A DNA stretch of 64,000 nucleotides from JAMXLJ01 sp036558745 (GTDB lineage: Bacteria; Actinomycetota; Acidimicrobiia; IMCC26256; JAMXLJ01), in assembly GCA_036558745.1 (NCBI GenBank), contig DATBEZ010000083.1, positions 1 through 64,000 of the forward strand, in the 5' to 3' direction. The notes below the pieces were generated by a model. That model searched no databases, was not told the DNA's origin, and was given only the letters and a program-made list of their open reading frames with translations. The position numbers and the translations under genes were made by a program. Of this stretch, positions 8,511 to 17,422 are shown in pieces. Position 1 is the first letter of the stretch; every line of letters starts with the position of its first letter.

Positions 8511-9605
8511 TCAGGACAAGAGGTCGTCGATCGCGGCGAGGAGCGTGAGGACGTTGCGCTCGCGCGCACCGTGACCCATCACGCCGATGCGCCACGCCTT
8601 CCCCGCGAACTCGCCGAGGCCGCCGCCGACCTCGATCCCGTAGCCCTCGAGCAGACCCTTGCGCAGCGCGGCGTCGTCGGCGCCGTCGGGCAACCACGCC
8701 GTGGTGAGCTCGGGCAACCGGTGCCCCTCCTGCGCGGCCAGTCGGAAGCCGCGCTCGGGCAGCGCCGCGTGCAGCAAGGCGCCGACTCGCGCGTGACGTT
8801 CCCACGCGGCTTCGAGCCCTTCGTCGAGCAGCGCGCCCAGCCCCGCGTGCAGCGCGAAGACCATGCTGACCGGCGCGGTGTGGTGGTAGCGACGCGCCGC
8901 GCCGACGTACGCGCCGATCAGGCCGAGGTCCAGGTACCACGACTGCGGCGGCTCGGTGCGCGATCCGACCCGCTCCACCGCGCGCGTTGAGAAGGTCAGG
9001 GGTGCCAGCCCGGGCGGGACGCCGAGGCACTTCTGGGTGCCTGAGTAGCACGCGTCGATGCCCCACCCGTCGACGTCGACCGGGATGCCGCCGAGCGAGG
9101 TGACCGTGTCGACCACCAGCAACGTCGCGGTCTCCTGCAGGGCACGGAGCGGCTCGATGTCGTTGCGGACGCCGGTCGACGTCTCCGCGTGCACGACCGC
9201 CACCAGGCGCGCGTCCGGATGCGAGCGTTGCGCATCGAGCAGGCGCTGCGGGTCGAGGGCGCGGCCCCACGCCTCCTCGACCCGCATCACGTCGGCGCCG
9301 CACCGGCGGGCCACGTCGCACATCCGCTCGCCGAAGACGCCGTTGACGCCGATGATCGCCGTGTCGCCGGGTTCGAGCAGGTTGACGAAGCACGCCTCCA
9401 TGCCCGCCGAGCCGGTCCCGCTGATCGGCAGCGTCAGCGGGTTCGACGTGCGGAACACCGTCCGCAGCCGCGCCGCGGTCTCGTCGAGGACGGCGAGGAA
9501 CTCGGGATCGAGGTGACCGAGCAGCGGCCGGGCGAACGCGGTCGCGACCTCGGGGTACGGATTGCTCGGGCCGGGGCCCAGCAGGAGTCGTTCCGTGAGC
9601 GGCAC
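8511..9605 (-). CDS. Class V aminotransferase (alanine-glyoxylate/serine-pyruvate type)
   Basis: This 364-aa PLP enzyme starts at GTG. It opens with the family signature LLLGPGPSNPYPEV and carries the phosphate-binding GTGSAGMEA, the Asp pairing with the pyridine nitrogen in VVDTVTSLGG, and the PLP lysine in SGTQKCLGVPPG. These enzymes move the amino group from alanine or serine to glyoxylate or a related keto acid; the exact pair is not determinable. A TAGCAT box lies 6 nt upstream of the start. It may be a purine/glyoxylate catabolism enzyme, but no such neighbours are seen. Confidence 0.87.
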   Translation of the reverse strand: MPLTERLLLGPGPSNPYPEVATAFARPLLGHLDPEFLAVLDETAARLRTVFRTSNPLTLPISGTGSAGMEACFVNLLEPGDTAIIGVNGVFGERMCDVARRCGADVMRVEEAWGRALDPQRLLDAQRSHPDARLVAVVHAETSTGVRNDIEPLRALQETATLLVVDTVTSLGGIPVDVDGWGIDACYSGTQKCLGVPPGLAPLTFSTRAVERVGSRTEPPQSWYLDLGLIGAYVGAARRYHHTAPVSMVFALHAGLGALLDEGLEAAWERHARVGALLHAALPERGFRLAAQEGHRLPELTTAWLPDGADDAALRKGLLEGYGIEVGGGLGEFAGKAWRIGVMGHGARERNVLTLLAAIDDLLS

Positions 9606-9611
9606 GCGCGC

Positions 9612-9617
9612 ATGCTA
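9612..9617 (-). promoter_or_regulatory. -10 hexamer TAGCAT
   Basis: On the minus strand it ends 6 nt before the GTG of the aminotransferase, a leaderless arrangement. Confidence 0.5.
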
Positions 9618-9681
9618 CGGCGCGGGCCGCGAACGGCGAGGAGCGGAACGACGGGAGCGGGGCGAGCGGGTGTGACGCGCG

Positions 9682-10071
9682 CTACGCGGCGGCGTCGGAC
9701 ACGTGGCTCAGGTGGACGACCGGCGCCCAGTCGCCCATGAGACGACGCACGTCGCACTCGGCTGCCTCACCGGCGATCATCCCACGGGCCACCATCGCCG
9801 CGGAACGGGCGAGCTTCGTGGCGTCGGCGTCGGGCACCGCGTCGATCGAGCGGGCGGCGGCGAGCACGGCCTGGGTGGCGGAGTGTGCGGCCAGCGCGGC
9901 CTGGCGGGACTTGCCCGTCTTGCGGAGGACCTGGTCGATGTGCAGCACGGCACGCCAGGCGTCGACTTCATCGCCCGCGGACTGGTGGTGCGCCTCGATC
10001 GACGCGGCCACCGCACGCAGTTCCTCGCCCGAAAGCCTGCTGAGGGCCCGGGTGAAGTCGGTGATCTCCAT
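9682..10071 (-). CDS. Hypothetical alpha-helical protein
   Basis: The product is 129 aa and not recognised. It has no signal peptide or membrane segment. It is Ala/Arg-rich and looks entirely helical (LSGEELRAVAASIEAHHQS, then a helix DVRRLMGDWAP near the end). The internal ATG at 10071 is preferred because upstream codons are basic, Pro-rich and lack family-like character; AAAGAG ahead of it is a weak ribosome site. The 160-base region upstream is relatively AT-rich (GGAAATATCC, AACTTTTCC on the minus strand) and probably holds its promoter. Confidence 0.6.
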   Translation of the reverse strand: MEITDFTRALSRLSGEELRAVAASIEAHHQSAGDEVDAWRAVLHIDQVLRKTGKSRQAALAAHSATQAVLAAARSIDAVPDADATKLARSAAMVARGMIAGEAAECDVRRLMGDWAPVVHLSHVSDAAA

Positions 10072-10231
10072 GGGAACTCTTTCGGCAGAACCGGAGCCGG
10101 CGTGAGGAGTTTTTCGCACCGGGCCGGCGACGTGGTGGATATTTCCCACGCCACCAGGAACCACACGTGACCAGGGAAAAGTTCCGCGTCGGCGAAGCGT
10201 GTCCGAGGGCACGCCGCTCACGGCGACGCGC

Positions 10232-11167
10232 TCAGCGGGGCGTCGCGTCGAGCTGGCTGCGGATCACCCCGTCGAGGATGTCGGCCTCGGAGACGAGCAT
10301 CTCCTCGAAGCCGAACGCGCGCAGGATCGACACGGCGACGATCGCCCCGCCGACGATCACGTCGGCCCGGGCCGGCTCGAGCCCCGGGTTGTGCCGGCGT
10401 TGCGCGACCGTCTCGGTCGCGAGCGTGCGGAACACGTCCTCTGCCGCGGCCTTCGTGAGCCGGAAGTGGTGGATCTTCTCCGCGTCGTACTCGGGGAGAC
10501 CCATCTCGATCGCCGCGACGGTGGTGATGGTTCCGGCCAGCCCGATGAGCGTGCGCGCGCCGCGAACCTGCGGCAGCTCTCGCGCGACGTCGGCGAGGTG
10601 GTCGCGCACGACGCTGACGGCCTGCGACAGCTCCTCCGCGGTGGGCGGGTCGCCGTGCAGGTAGTGCTCGGTGAGGCGCACGCAGCCGATGTCGACCGAG
10701 AGCACGCCCTCGGGCTCGGTGGTCCCGACGATGAACTCGGTCGAGCCGCCGCCGATGTCGACCACGAGATAGGGCGACGGCGCGTCGAGGCCGGTCGTCG
10801 CGCCGAGGAACGACAGCCGGGCCTCCTCGTCACCGGAGACGAGCTCGAGCTCGACGCCGCCGAGCGCGTCCCGGCCCGCGGTGAAGAAGTCGTCGCGATT
10901 GGTCGCGTCGCGCGCGGCGCTGGTCGCGACCGCGCGGACCCGCGTCACGTGGTGTTCGTCGAGCGCGCGCCGGTACTCGCGCAGCACCGCGACCGTGCGT
11001 TCGATCGCCTCCGGCGCGAAGCGACGGGTCGCGTCGACTCCCTGACCGAGACGGGTGATGCGCATCCGACGGTCGAGGGTACGCAGCGGCGCGTCCCGGC
11101 CATCGACGTCGGCGACCATGAGCCGGGTCGAATTGGTGCCCATGTCGACCGCGCCGAGACGGGTCAC
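10232..11167 (-). CDS. ppx: Exopolyphosphatase / Ppx-GppA phosphatase
   Basis: A 311-aa ASKHA-fold enzyme with the N-terminal phosphate-1 motif AVDMGTNSTRLMVAD and the phosphate-2 motif VVDIGGGSTEFIVG. It hydrolyses polyphosphate or (p)ppGpp-type substrates. It is the short actinobacterial type without the C-terminal HD-like domain of E. coli Ppx. The GTG at 11167 is chosen because it forms a GTGA overlap with the DUF501 stop. It is the last gene of the eno-divIC-DUF501-ppx unit. Confidence 0.9.
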   Translation of the reverse strand: MTRLGAVDMGTNSTRLMVADVDGRDAPLRTLDRRMRITRLGQGVDATRRFAPEAIERTVAVLREYRRALDEHHVTRVRAVATSAARDATNRDDFFTAGRDALGGVELELVSGDEEARLSFLGATTGLDAPSPYLVVDIGGGSTEFIVGTTEPEGVLSVDIGCVRLTEHYLHGDPPTAEELSQAVSVVRDHLADVARELPQVRGARTLIGLAGTITTVAAIEMGLPEYDAEKIHHFRLTKAAAEDVFRTLATETVAQRRHNPGLEPARADVIVGGAIVAVSILRAFGFEEMLVSEADILDGVIRSQLDATPR

Positions 11168-11634
11168 GTCGCAGCCTCGACCTTGACCTCGTCGGGAAGC
11201 TGCTCGTCGACCCACCGCCCGACAGGATCGTCACCGCCGGCGAGGAAGTACGCGTAGTGCGCGTGCAGACACTTCACCCCGGTGCGGGTGCCGCCGACAC
11301 CGCCGTGCGGGCGGGGGCCGTCGTGCGCGGCGGCCAGCGCGGTCTCGCGCTCGGCCGCGTACCGGGCGTGCGCGGCGCGCAGGTCGCCGGCGTCGACGAC
11401 TCGCTCCGCCTCCCGCACCCCGCCTGCCGACTCGAGTCGCGCTACCGCGACGGAGAGCTCCGGATCGACGAGCCAGTAGCGGGTCGGCATCGGGGTGCCG
11501 TCGTCGAGCAACGGTGCGTTGCGGATGACGACCGGGCGGCCGCCGGCCCGGCGTACGACCACGTCGAAGTCGGCGCGGGGAGAACGGCCGAGGAGCTCGG
11601 TGAGCGCGACGACGTCGTCGGTGGACGCGGGCAC
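11164..11634 (-). CDS. DUF501 domain protein
   Basis: This 156-aa protein starts at GTG. DUF501 hallmarks are FDVVVRRAGGRPVVIRNAPLL, the PTRYWLVDPELS segment, and the C-terminal HGGVGGTRTGVKCLHAHYAYFLAGG with conserved Cys and His residues. Its function is unknown; it is almost always encoded between DivIC and Ppx in actinobacteria (Rv1025 in M. tuberculosis, from memory). It overlaps ppx by 4 nt, and TAGACT lies 8 nt before its start, so a second, internal promoter within the operon is likely. Confidence 0.9.
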   Translation of the reverse strand: MPASTDDVVALTELLGRSPRADFDVVVRRAGGRPVVIRNAPLLDDGTPMPTRYWLVDPELSVAVARLESAGGVREAERVVDAGDLRAAHARYAAERETALAAAHDGPRPHGGVGGTRTGVKCLHAHYAYFLAGGDDPVGRWVDEQLPDEVKVEAAT

Positions 11635-11642
11635 GACACGTC

Positions 11643-11648
11643 AGTCTA
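11643..11648 (-). promoter_or_regulatory. -10 hexamer TAGACT
   Basis: On the minus strand it ends 8 nt before the DUF501 GTG and is a likely internal leaderless promoter. Confidence 0.45.
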
Positions 11649-11678
11649 CGGGCCGCCCGCGGCCGGCCCCACTTGACG

Positions 11679-12056
11679 TCAGTGCGGTCGGGTGGTCGCG
11701 CTCGTCGGCGGTGCCGGAGCCGTGGTCGGCGCAGGCGCGGGCGCGGTGGTCGTCGTGGTCGTCGTCGGCGACGCGGGGATCGCGGTGTACGCGTGCTCGC
11801 CCGGCATCACGTAACCGAACTGGGCCCGGGCCAGCTGCTCGATGGTCGCGTCGTCGCCGAGCCGGCGGGCCTCGTCCTCGAGCCGCTTGTTCTGCTGCTC
11901 CAGCAGCGCGAGCTGCGAGCGTGTCGACGACACCTGCTGGCGCGCCGACCACCACGTGCGGGTCGGGAAGACGAACACGAACATGCCGGCAACGAGCGCC
12001 AGGGACGCGAGCACGACCCGAACCGTCGCGGCACGCGAGCGCAGCGCCTCGAGCAT
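11679..12056 (-). CDS. divIC: Septum formation initiator (DivIC/FtsB family)
   Basis: A 125-aa bitopic division protein with one transmembrane helix (about 13-31, VRVVLASLALVAGMFVFVF), a heptad coiled coil (about 38-70, QLALLEQQNKRLEDEARRL) and the conserved short motif ARAQFGYVMPGE. It joins FtsL and FtsQ at the septum. The last ~35 residues are an unusual Thr/Pro/Ala linker ending in SATTRPH, not seen in standard FtsB. It overlaps the eno stop by one base (TGATG). Confidence 0.88.
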   Translation of the reverse strand: MLEALRSRAATVRVVLASLALVAGMFVFVFPTRTWWSARQQVSSTRSQLALLEQQNKRLEDEARRLGDDATIEQLARAQFGYVMPGEHAYTAIPASPTTTTTTTAPAPAPTTAPAPPTSATTRPH

Positions 12057-13351
12057 CAGGCGCCGGTTCTCCGGACGTGGCCGGCGAGCGCGCCGCCGCC
12101 GAGGTACTCGGCCGCCTCGCCGAGGTCGTCCTCGATGCGCAGCAGCTGGTTGTACTTGGCGACCCGGTCGCTGCGGGCCAGCGCGCCGGTCTTGATCTGG
12201 CCGCAGTTCGTCGCGACCGCGAGGTCGGCGATCGTCGTGTCCTCGGTCTCGCCGCTGCGATGCGACATCACCGCGGTGTAGCCGGCCCGGCTCGCGAGCG
12301 CGACGGTGTCCAGCGTCTCGGTGAGCGAACCGATCTGGTTGACCTTCACGAGGATCGAATTGGTGATGTCCTCGTCGATGCCCCGCTGCAGCCGCTCGCT
12401 GTTGGTGACGAACAGATCGTCGCCGACGAGCTGCACCTCGCCGCCGAGCTCACGCGTCAGGAGAGCCCAGCCAGGCCAGTCGTCCTCGGCCATGCCGTCC
12501 TCGAGCGAGACGATCGGGTACCGGCGCACGAGGTCGGCCAGGTAACCGACGAACTCCTGGGACGTGAACTCCTTGCCCTCGCCCGAGAGGCGGTACTTGC
12601 CGTCGCCGAAGAACTCGCTCGACGCAGTGTCGAGGGCCAGCGCGATCTCTTCCCCCGGTCGGTACCCCGCGGCGTCGATCGCCTGCAGGAGGAGCTTCAC
12701 TGCGTCCTCGTTGGACGGCAGGTCCGGCGCGAAGCCGCCCTCGTCGCCGAGCGCGGTCGACAGCCCGCGGTCGTGCAGCAGCGTGCGCAGCGCGTGGTAG
12801 GTCTCCGCACCCCACCGCAACGCCTCGGTGAAGCTGGCCGCGCCGACGGGAGCGAGCATGAACTCCTGGAGGTCGACGTTCGAGTCCGCGTGTGCGCCCC
12901 CGTTCAGCACGTTCATCAACGGCAGCGGCAGCACGTGCGCGTTGATCCCCCCGACGTAGCGGTACAGCGGCAGGTCGCACTCCTCCGCCGCCGCCTTCGC
13001 GACCGCGAGCGACACACCGAGGATCGCGTTGGCGCCGAGGCGCGCCTTGTTGTCGGTGCCGTCGAGCGCGAGCAGTGTCGCGTCGACGAGACGCTGGTCG
13101 AGCGCGTCGAGCCCCGTCACCGCATCGGCGATCTCGCCGGTGACGTGCGCAACCGCGTGCTGTACACCCTTGCCGCCGTAGCGGTCGCCGCCGTCGCGCA
13201 GCTCGTGGGCCTCGTGCGCGCCGGTGCTTGCACCACTCGGCACCGCGGCCCGGCCCCGGGCTCCCGTCACCAGCTCCACCTCGACCTCGACGGTCGGGTT
13301 GCCCCGGGAGTCGAGGATCTCGCGGCCGTCCACGTCGACGATCGTGCTCAC
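12056..13351 (-). CDS. eno: Enolase
   Basis: A 431-aa glycolytic enzyme converting 2-phosphoglycerate to phosphoenolpyruvate. Nearly every family block is present: REILDSRGNPTVEVEV, PSGASTGAHEA, the acid/base Glu region, Mg ligands (LALDTASSEF, SLEDGMAEDDW), the catalytic lysine in ILVKVNQIGSL, SHRSGETEDT and NCGQIKTGALARSDRVAKYN. The start is GTG with GGAGG 10 nt upstream. It is the first gene of the eno-divIC-DUF501-ppx unit. Confidence 0.97.
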   Translation of the reverse strand: MSTIVDVDGREILDSRGNPTVEVEVELVTGARGRAAVPSGASTGAHEAHELRDGGDRYGGKGVQHAVAHVTGEIADAVTGLDALDQRLVDATLLALDGTDNKARLGANAILGVSLAVAKAAAEECDLPLYRYVGGINAHVLPLPLMNVLNGGAHADSNVDLQEFMLAPVGAASFTEALRWGAETYHALRTLLHDRGLSTALGDEGGFAPDLPSNEDAVKLLLQAIDAAGYRPGEEIALALDTASSEFFGDGKYRLSGEGKEFTSQEFVGYLADLVRRYPIVSLEDGMAEDDWPGWALLTRELGGEVQLVGDDLFVTNSERLQRGIDEDITNSILVKVNQIGSLTETLDTVALASRAGYTAVMSHRSGETEDTTIADLAVATNCGQIKTGALARSDRVAKYNQLLRIEDDLGEAAEYLGGGALAGHVRRTGA

Positions 13352-13529
13352 TGCTGGCGTGCCTCCGACGGCGGGTCGAGGTTCGGTCGGTGGTCGTGCG
13401 GTCGTGATGCCTGTGTGAATGGTGTGGCGAACTTAGTCGTTTGAGGCACACGAGACACGGCACCCCGCCGGGGGACGGGGAATCGGCGGCCGGCGCTCAC
13501 CCGCCTCCCGGGCCGGCCGATGGGACGGT

Positions 13530-15287
13530 ATGACGCGGTTCCGACGGGTGTCCATCGTCGTCGCGGGCGCGGCCGCCCTGGTCACGGCCGCGCTCCCCGC
13601 CCTCGGCGCCGGCGCCACGCCGGCGGGTGCGGCCACCCCCGCCCTCGCACCGGCCGTGCCGGGCGCGCCCAGTCCCGACCAGGCCGTCGCCCGCGCCAGC
13701 AGCCGGGCCCCGGTCCATCTGGTGGCCGTCGAGTCGGTCGGCGGCCATCTCCGCTTCGACCGCCACGAGGCCCGCTCCGCGGCCGACGGCCGGCGCTTCC
13801 TCGCCGGCGAGCGCGCCCAGAAGAGCCTGCGCGCCGTCGAGGTGGACGACCGGGTCGCGGTCGCGACCACGGCGACCGACCCCGACCGTCCGCAGCAGTG
13901 GGCGCTCGACCAGGTTCCGTACGAGTCGGCGTGGGACGTGACCGACGGCTCCGGCGTGGTGGTCGGCGTCGTCGACACCGGCGTGAAGGCCGACCACGAG
14001 GACCTCGCGGGTCGGGTGCTGCCGGGCGAGACGTTCAGCGGCGGTGTCGCGACCGCGGGTGCCGACGACGCGAACGGCCACGGCACACACGTCGCCGGGA
14101 TCATCGCGGCCGCGGCGAACAACGGCGTGGGCATCGCGGGTGACGCGCCGGGCGTGCAGGTGCTGCCCGTGCGCGTGCTCGGCGCGGACGGCAGCGGGTG
14201 GACGTCGGACGTCGCGCAGGGCATCACGTGGGCCGTCGACCACGGCGCGCGGGTCGTCAACCTGAGCCTCGGCAGCTCGCGACCGTCGAACGTCGAGCAC
14301 ACCGCGATCCAGTACGCCGTCGCGCACGGCGCGGTGGTCGTCGCCGCAGCGGGCAACAGCGGACCGTGGCGCAACACGTGGTCGTATCCGGGCGCGTACA
14401 GCGAGGTGGTCGCGGTCGGCTCGACCGACGTGTCGGGAGCGGTGTCGTCGTTCTCGACGCGCGCGTCGTACGTCGACCTCGCCGCGCCGGGTTCCAACAT
14501 CCTGTCGCTCGGCATCAGCTCGACGAGCGCGTACGTGACCATGTCGGGCACGTCGATGGCGACGCCGCAGGTGTCGGCGGCGGCCGCGCTCGTCACCGCG
14601 ACCGATCCGTCGCTCACGCCCGCTCAGGTGCGGACGAAGCTGCTGACCACGGCGACCGACAAGGGCACGCCCGGGTTCGACTCGGGCTTCGGCTGGGGTG
14701 TCGTGAACCCGTTCGCGGCGGTGGAGGCGAGTGTGGTCGTGCCACCGTTGCCCTCGGCGGCGCTCACAGCGCCCGCGTCCGTGACCGCGACCGCCGGTGT
14801 GGCCGCCGCGATCGTGCAATGGACCGCCGTGCCCGGTGCGTCCGGCTACCGGGTCAGCCGTGACGGCACGCCGGTCGGCGACACCGACCCGGCAACGCTG
14901 CGCTTGACCGACACCGGACTCACTCCCGGTCAGCAGTACACGTACACGGTCGCGGCGATCGGCACCGACGGTGTTGGTCCCGACTCCGCCGCGGCAACGG
15001 TCACGCCGCTGCCGGTTCCGCCGCCATCGCGCGTCGTCGCAGTGGGGTTCGGAACCATGGCCGTGGTCGCGTGGAGCCCGGTCCCGGGCGCGACCGGCTA
15101 CCGGGTCGTGCGCAACGGAACCGCGGTCGGCGACGTGACCGCGCCGGCGGTCACGTTCACGCAGAGCGGGCTCGCGCCGGGAACCTACCGGTTCCAGGTC
15201 GCGTCCATCGGACCGTCGTCGACGGTGGGCTCGCTGTCGCGCACGGTGTGGGTGACGGTGCCGCGTCCGCATCGACGCGGCCGCTGA
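13530..15287 (+). CDS. Secreted subtilisin-like (S8) protease with two fibronectin III domains
   Basis: This 585-aa protein has a signal peptide (RFRR, then about 25 hydrophobic residues), a propeptide to about residue 115, and a peptidase S8 domain with Asp149 (VVGVVDTGV), His184 (NGHGTHVAG), oxyanion Asn275 (AAGNSG) and Ser341 (SGTSMATP). Two Fn3 domains follow (about 405-495 and 498-585), each with YRV-type strands and a final TVAAIG or QVASIG strand. It ends in a basic tail, PHRRGR. It sits between eno and mazG on the opposite strand, a break in an otherwise conserved block, so it was probably inserted. Confidence 0.9.
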   Translation: MTRFRRVSIVVAGAAALVTAALPALGAGATPAGAATPALAPAVPGAPSPDQAVARASSRAPVHLVAVESVGGHLRFDRHEARSAADGRRFLAGERAQKSLRAVEVDDRVAVATTATDPDRPQQWALDQVPYESAWDVTDGSGVVVGVVDTGVKADHEDLAGRVLPGETFSGGVATAGADDANGHGTHVAGIIAAAANNGVGIAGDAPGVQVLPVRVLGADGSGWTSDVAQGITWAVDHGARVVNLSLGSSRPSNVEHTAIQYAVAHGAVVVAAAGNSGPWRNTWSYPGAYSEVVAVGSTDVSGAVSSFSTRASYVDLAAPGSNILSLGISSTSAYVTMSGTSMATPQVSAAAALVTATDPSLTPAQVRTKLLTTATDKGTPGFDSGFGWGVVNPFAAVEASVVVPPLPSAALTAPASVTATAGVAAAIVQWTAVPGASGYRVSRDGTPVGDTDPATLRLTDTGLTPGQQYTYTVAAIGTDGVGPDSAAATVTPLPVPPPSRVVAVGFGTMAVVAWSPVPGATGYRVVRNGTAVGDVTAPAVTFTQSGLAPGTYRFQVASIGPSSTVGSLSRTVWVTVPRPHRRGR

Positions 15288-16754
15288 TCACGCGCCTTCG
15301 CTCTCGTCCCACCACTCACGCACCGCGGCACGTTCGGCCGTGGTGACGTCGACGCCGCGCGCGGCCGCTTCGCGCTCCATGGTCTCGAACCGGGTCCGGA
15401 AGCGCGCCGACCATCCCCGGAGCACCGACTCACCGTCGAGGCCCTTCGCGCGCGCGAGCGCAACCGCAGCCGCGAGCAGACGCGCCAGCGCGTCCTCCGC
15501 GGCTCCGCCGTCGGCGCGCACGAGCTCGCCGGCGGCCGCGACGACGTTCGCGGCCTCGTCGGGTGCGGCGCCCCGCTCGATCCCGACCGACGCGGCCTTG
15601 CCGAGCAGCTTGTGGGCGTAGAGCAACGACGGCAGTGACGGGTCGACGCCCGCCATCACCGATGCCCGCCCCTTCTCGGCCCGCTTCAGCTGCTCCCAGT
15701 TCGCGAGCACCTGTGACGACGTACTCGCGTCCACAGACCCGAACACGTGTGGGTGGCGGCGGACGAGCTTGTCGTGGATGCCGTCGATGACCTCGGTCGT
15801 CGTGAACGCGCCGGCCTCGCGCGCGAGCGTGGCGTGGAACACCACCTGGTAGAGGAGATCACCGAGCTCCTCCTCCAGCGCCGCGTACGCCGCGGGCTCC
15901 ACGTCCACGCCGGGCGCGGGTGCGGCGACGGGAAGCGCGTCGATCGCCTCGACGACCTCGTACGCCTCCTCCAGCGCGTAGCGAGCGAGCGAGTGGTGCG
16001 TCTGCTCGCCGTCCCACGGGCAGCCGCCGGGCGCGCGCAGACGCTCGGTCAAGGCGACGAACCGCTCCATCGACGCGCCGACCGACCGCGACCGCACGTG
16101 CGCGAACAGCGCGGTCAGATGGTCGGGCTCCACCTCGCGGTCCAACTCGGCCACGGCGACCTCGCGCACCGACTCGTCGACGCGTCCGAGCCGTTGCAGC
16201 ACCACGACGCGCGCATCCGGGTCGAGGTGCTCGAGCAGCGCGAGCTTGACGTCGGAGAGGACGAAGCGCGAGTCGACCTGGGCGACGAGCACCGGACCGT
16301 CGACACCGGCGAACGCCGGCGCGTGCGCGTCGACGACGCGCGCGCCCGTCGCCATGGGATCGATCCCGACGCGTGTCCAGGCGAGCTCCGCGAACGAGAG
16401 GCCCGGGAGCACCTCGACGGTCACGTCGTCGCGCTCGCGCAGCAGCGTGAGCGTGCGCTCCGCGACCGCCGGGTTTCCCGGGACCGCGAACAGCACCTCG
16501 CCGTCGTGCGCCGCGGCTTCGGCCAGCGCGTCGGCGATCGCCGGGTACACGTCGTCGATCGACGTGGCGTCGTCGTACACGTCGTCGAAGGACCGGAACC
16601 TGACGCCCTCGCGCTCGAGGTCGTCGATCGCGGGATGGCGCGCGGTGCGGACGAAGCGCGTGGGGACGCGGTCAATGGCGGCGCGGGCGACCGGGAGGAG
16701 CAGGTCGGCGCCGGCCGGGCCCAGCCCGACCACGACGACACGGCCCGCGCCCAT
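15288..16754 (-). CDS. mazG: Nucleoside triphosphate pyrophosphohydrolase MazG with N-terminal methylase-like domain
   Basis: A 488-aa fusion of the YabN type. Residues 1 to ~225 form a tetrapyrrole (SAM) methylase-like domain (VVVVGLGPAGADLL, LFAVPGNPAVAERT). Residues from about 240 are MazG proper: GGCPWDGEQTHHSL, EEAYEVVEAID with the EExxE metal ligands, and EELGDLLYQVVFHA. It is expected to hydrolyse aberrant or excess NTPs. The methylase half's own activity is unknown. It begins 8 bases after the SurA-like lipoprotein and forms the end of the mfd-lipoprotein-mazG unit. Confidence 0.88.
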   Translation of the reverse strand: MGAGRVVVVGLGPAGADLLLPVARAAIDRVPTRFVRTARHPAIDDLEREGVRFRSFDDVYDDATSIDDVYPAIADALAEAAAHDGEVLFAVPGNPAVAERTLTLLRERDDVTVEVLPGLSFAELAWTRVGIDPMATGARVVDAHAPAFAGVDGPVLVAQVDSRFVLSDVKLALLEHLDPDARVVVLQRLGRVDESVREVAVAELDREVEPDHLTALFAHVRSRSVGASMERFVALTERLRAPGGCPWDGEQTHHSLARYALEEAYEVVEAIDALPVAAPAPGVDVEPAAYAALEEELGDLLYQVVFHATLAREAGAFTTTEVIDGIHDKLVRRHPHVFGSVDASTSSQVLANWEQLKRAEKGRASVMAGVDPSLPSLLYAHKLLGKAASVGIERGAAPDEAANVVAAAGELVRADGGAAEDALARLLAAAVALARAKGLDGESVLRGWSARFRTRFETMEREAAARGVDVTTAERAAVREWWDESEGA

Positions 16755-16762
16755 CGCGTCGC

Positions 16763-17422
16763 TCAGCCGGACGGCGACGCGCCCGCCGGGCTGGGCGCCG
16801 TGGTCGTGGTGGTCTTGGGCTTCTCACGCGGGTTGGGCGCCGCCGGCGGCACCACCTGGAAGCCCTGATCGTCGATCCGTGCGCTGCCGTAGCGCGGGTC
16901 CACCTTCACGTGGGCCTTGACCAGCTCGTCGCGGAACTGCGTCGCGAGGCGTTGTTGCGCGGCCTGCTGGTCGGCAGCACCGCTGAGCTCGCTGCGCGCG
17001 AGCGCGGCGGATCGAGCGAGCGCGTCGATGTAGCGGGTCTTGAACGACGACGGGAACGCGTCGAACAGGCTCGGATCGCCGAACGTCTGCTCGGCCTCCT
17101 GCTGCGCCGCGGCGCGGTCCTGCGCGGTTACGGTGAGATGACGCGCGTCGAACATGTCCTCGATGACGCGGAGCTGGATCAGCTGGCTGAGCCAGATCGA
17201 CGTGTACCGCGCGTCGAGCGTGCCCTTCGTCGTGAACAAGGGCGTCTGCGTGCTCTTCCCCAGCGGCTTGTTGTCGCGGATGGCACGCAGGTCACGGTTC
17301 AGGTCGGCACGCGAGATCTGGTGGTCGCCGACCGTCGCCGCGGGAGGGGTGCTCGCACCGCACCCCGAGAGCAGTGCGGCGAGAACGACGGACGCGAGCA
17401 CGAAGAGGGGAAGGCGGCTCAT
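16763..17422 (-). CDS. SurA N-terminal-domain-like lipoprotein
   Basis: This 219-aa lipoprotein has a signal peptide ending in the lipobox LLSGC (lipidated Cys21), then a helical SurA/PrsA-type chaperone region (ATVGDHQISRADLNRDLRAI). There is no visible parvulin catalytic domain. A Pro/Thr-rich C-tail ends the protein. It probably assists folding of exported proteins outside the membrane. Its ATG overlaps the mfd stop (ATGA), so translation is coupled to mfd. Confidence 0.75.
   Translation of the reverse strand: MSRLPLFVLASVVLAALLSGCGASTPPAATVGDHQISRADLNRDLRAIRDNKPLGKSTQTPLFTTKGTLDARYTSIWLSQLIQLRVIEDMFDARHLTVTAQDRAAAQQEAEQTFGDPSLFDAFPSSFKTRYIDALARSAALARSELSGAADQQAAQQRLATQFRDELVKAHVKVDPRYGSARIDDQGFQVVPPAAPNPREKPKTTTTTAPSPAGASPSG

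Noticed and set aside
13352..13529. An insertion-sequence scar beside the subtilase gene.
   Set aside because: No inverted terminal repeats or target duplication could be found; it reads as a normal divergent promoter region.
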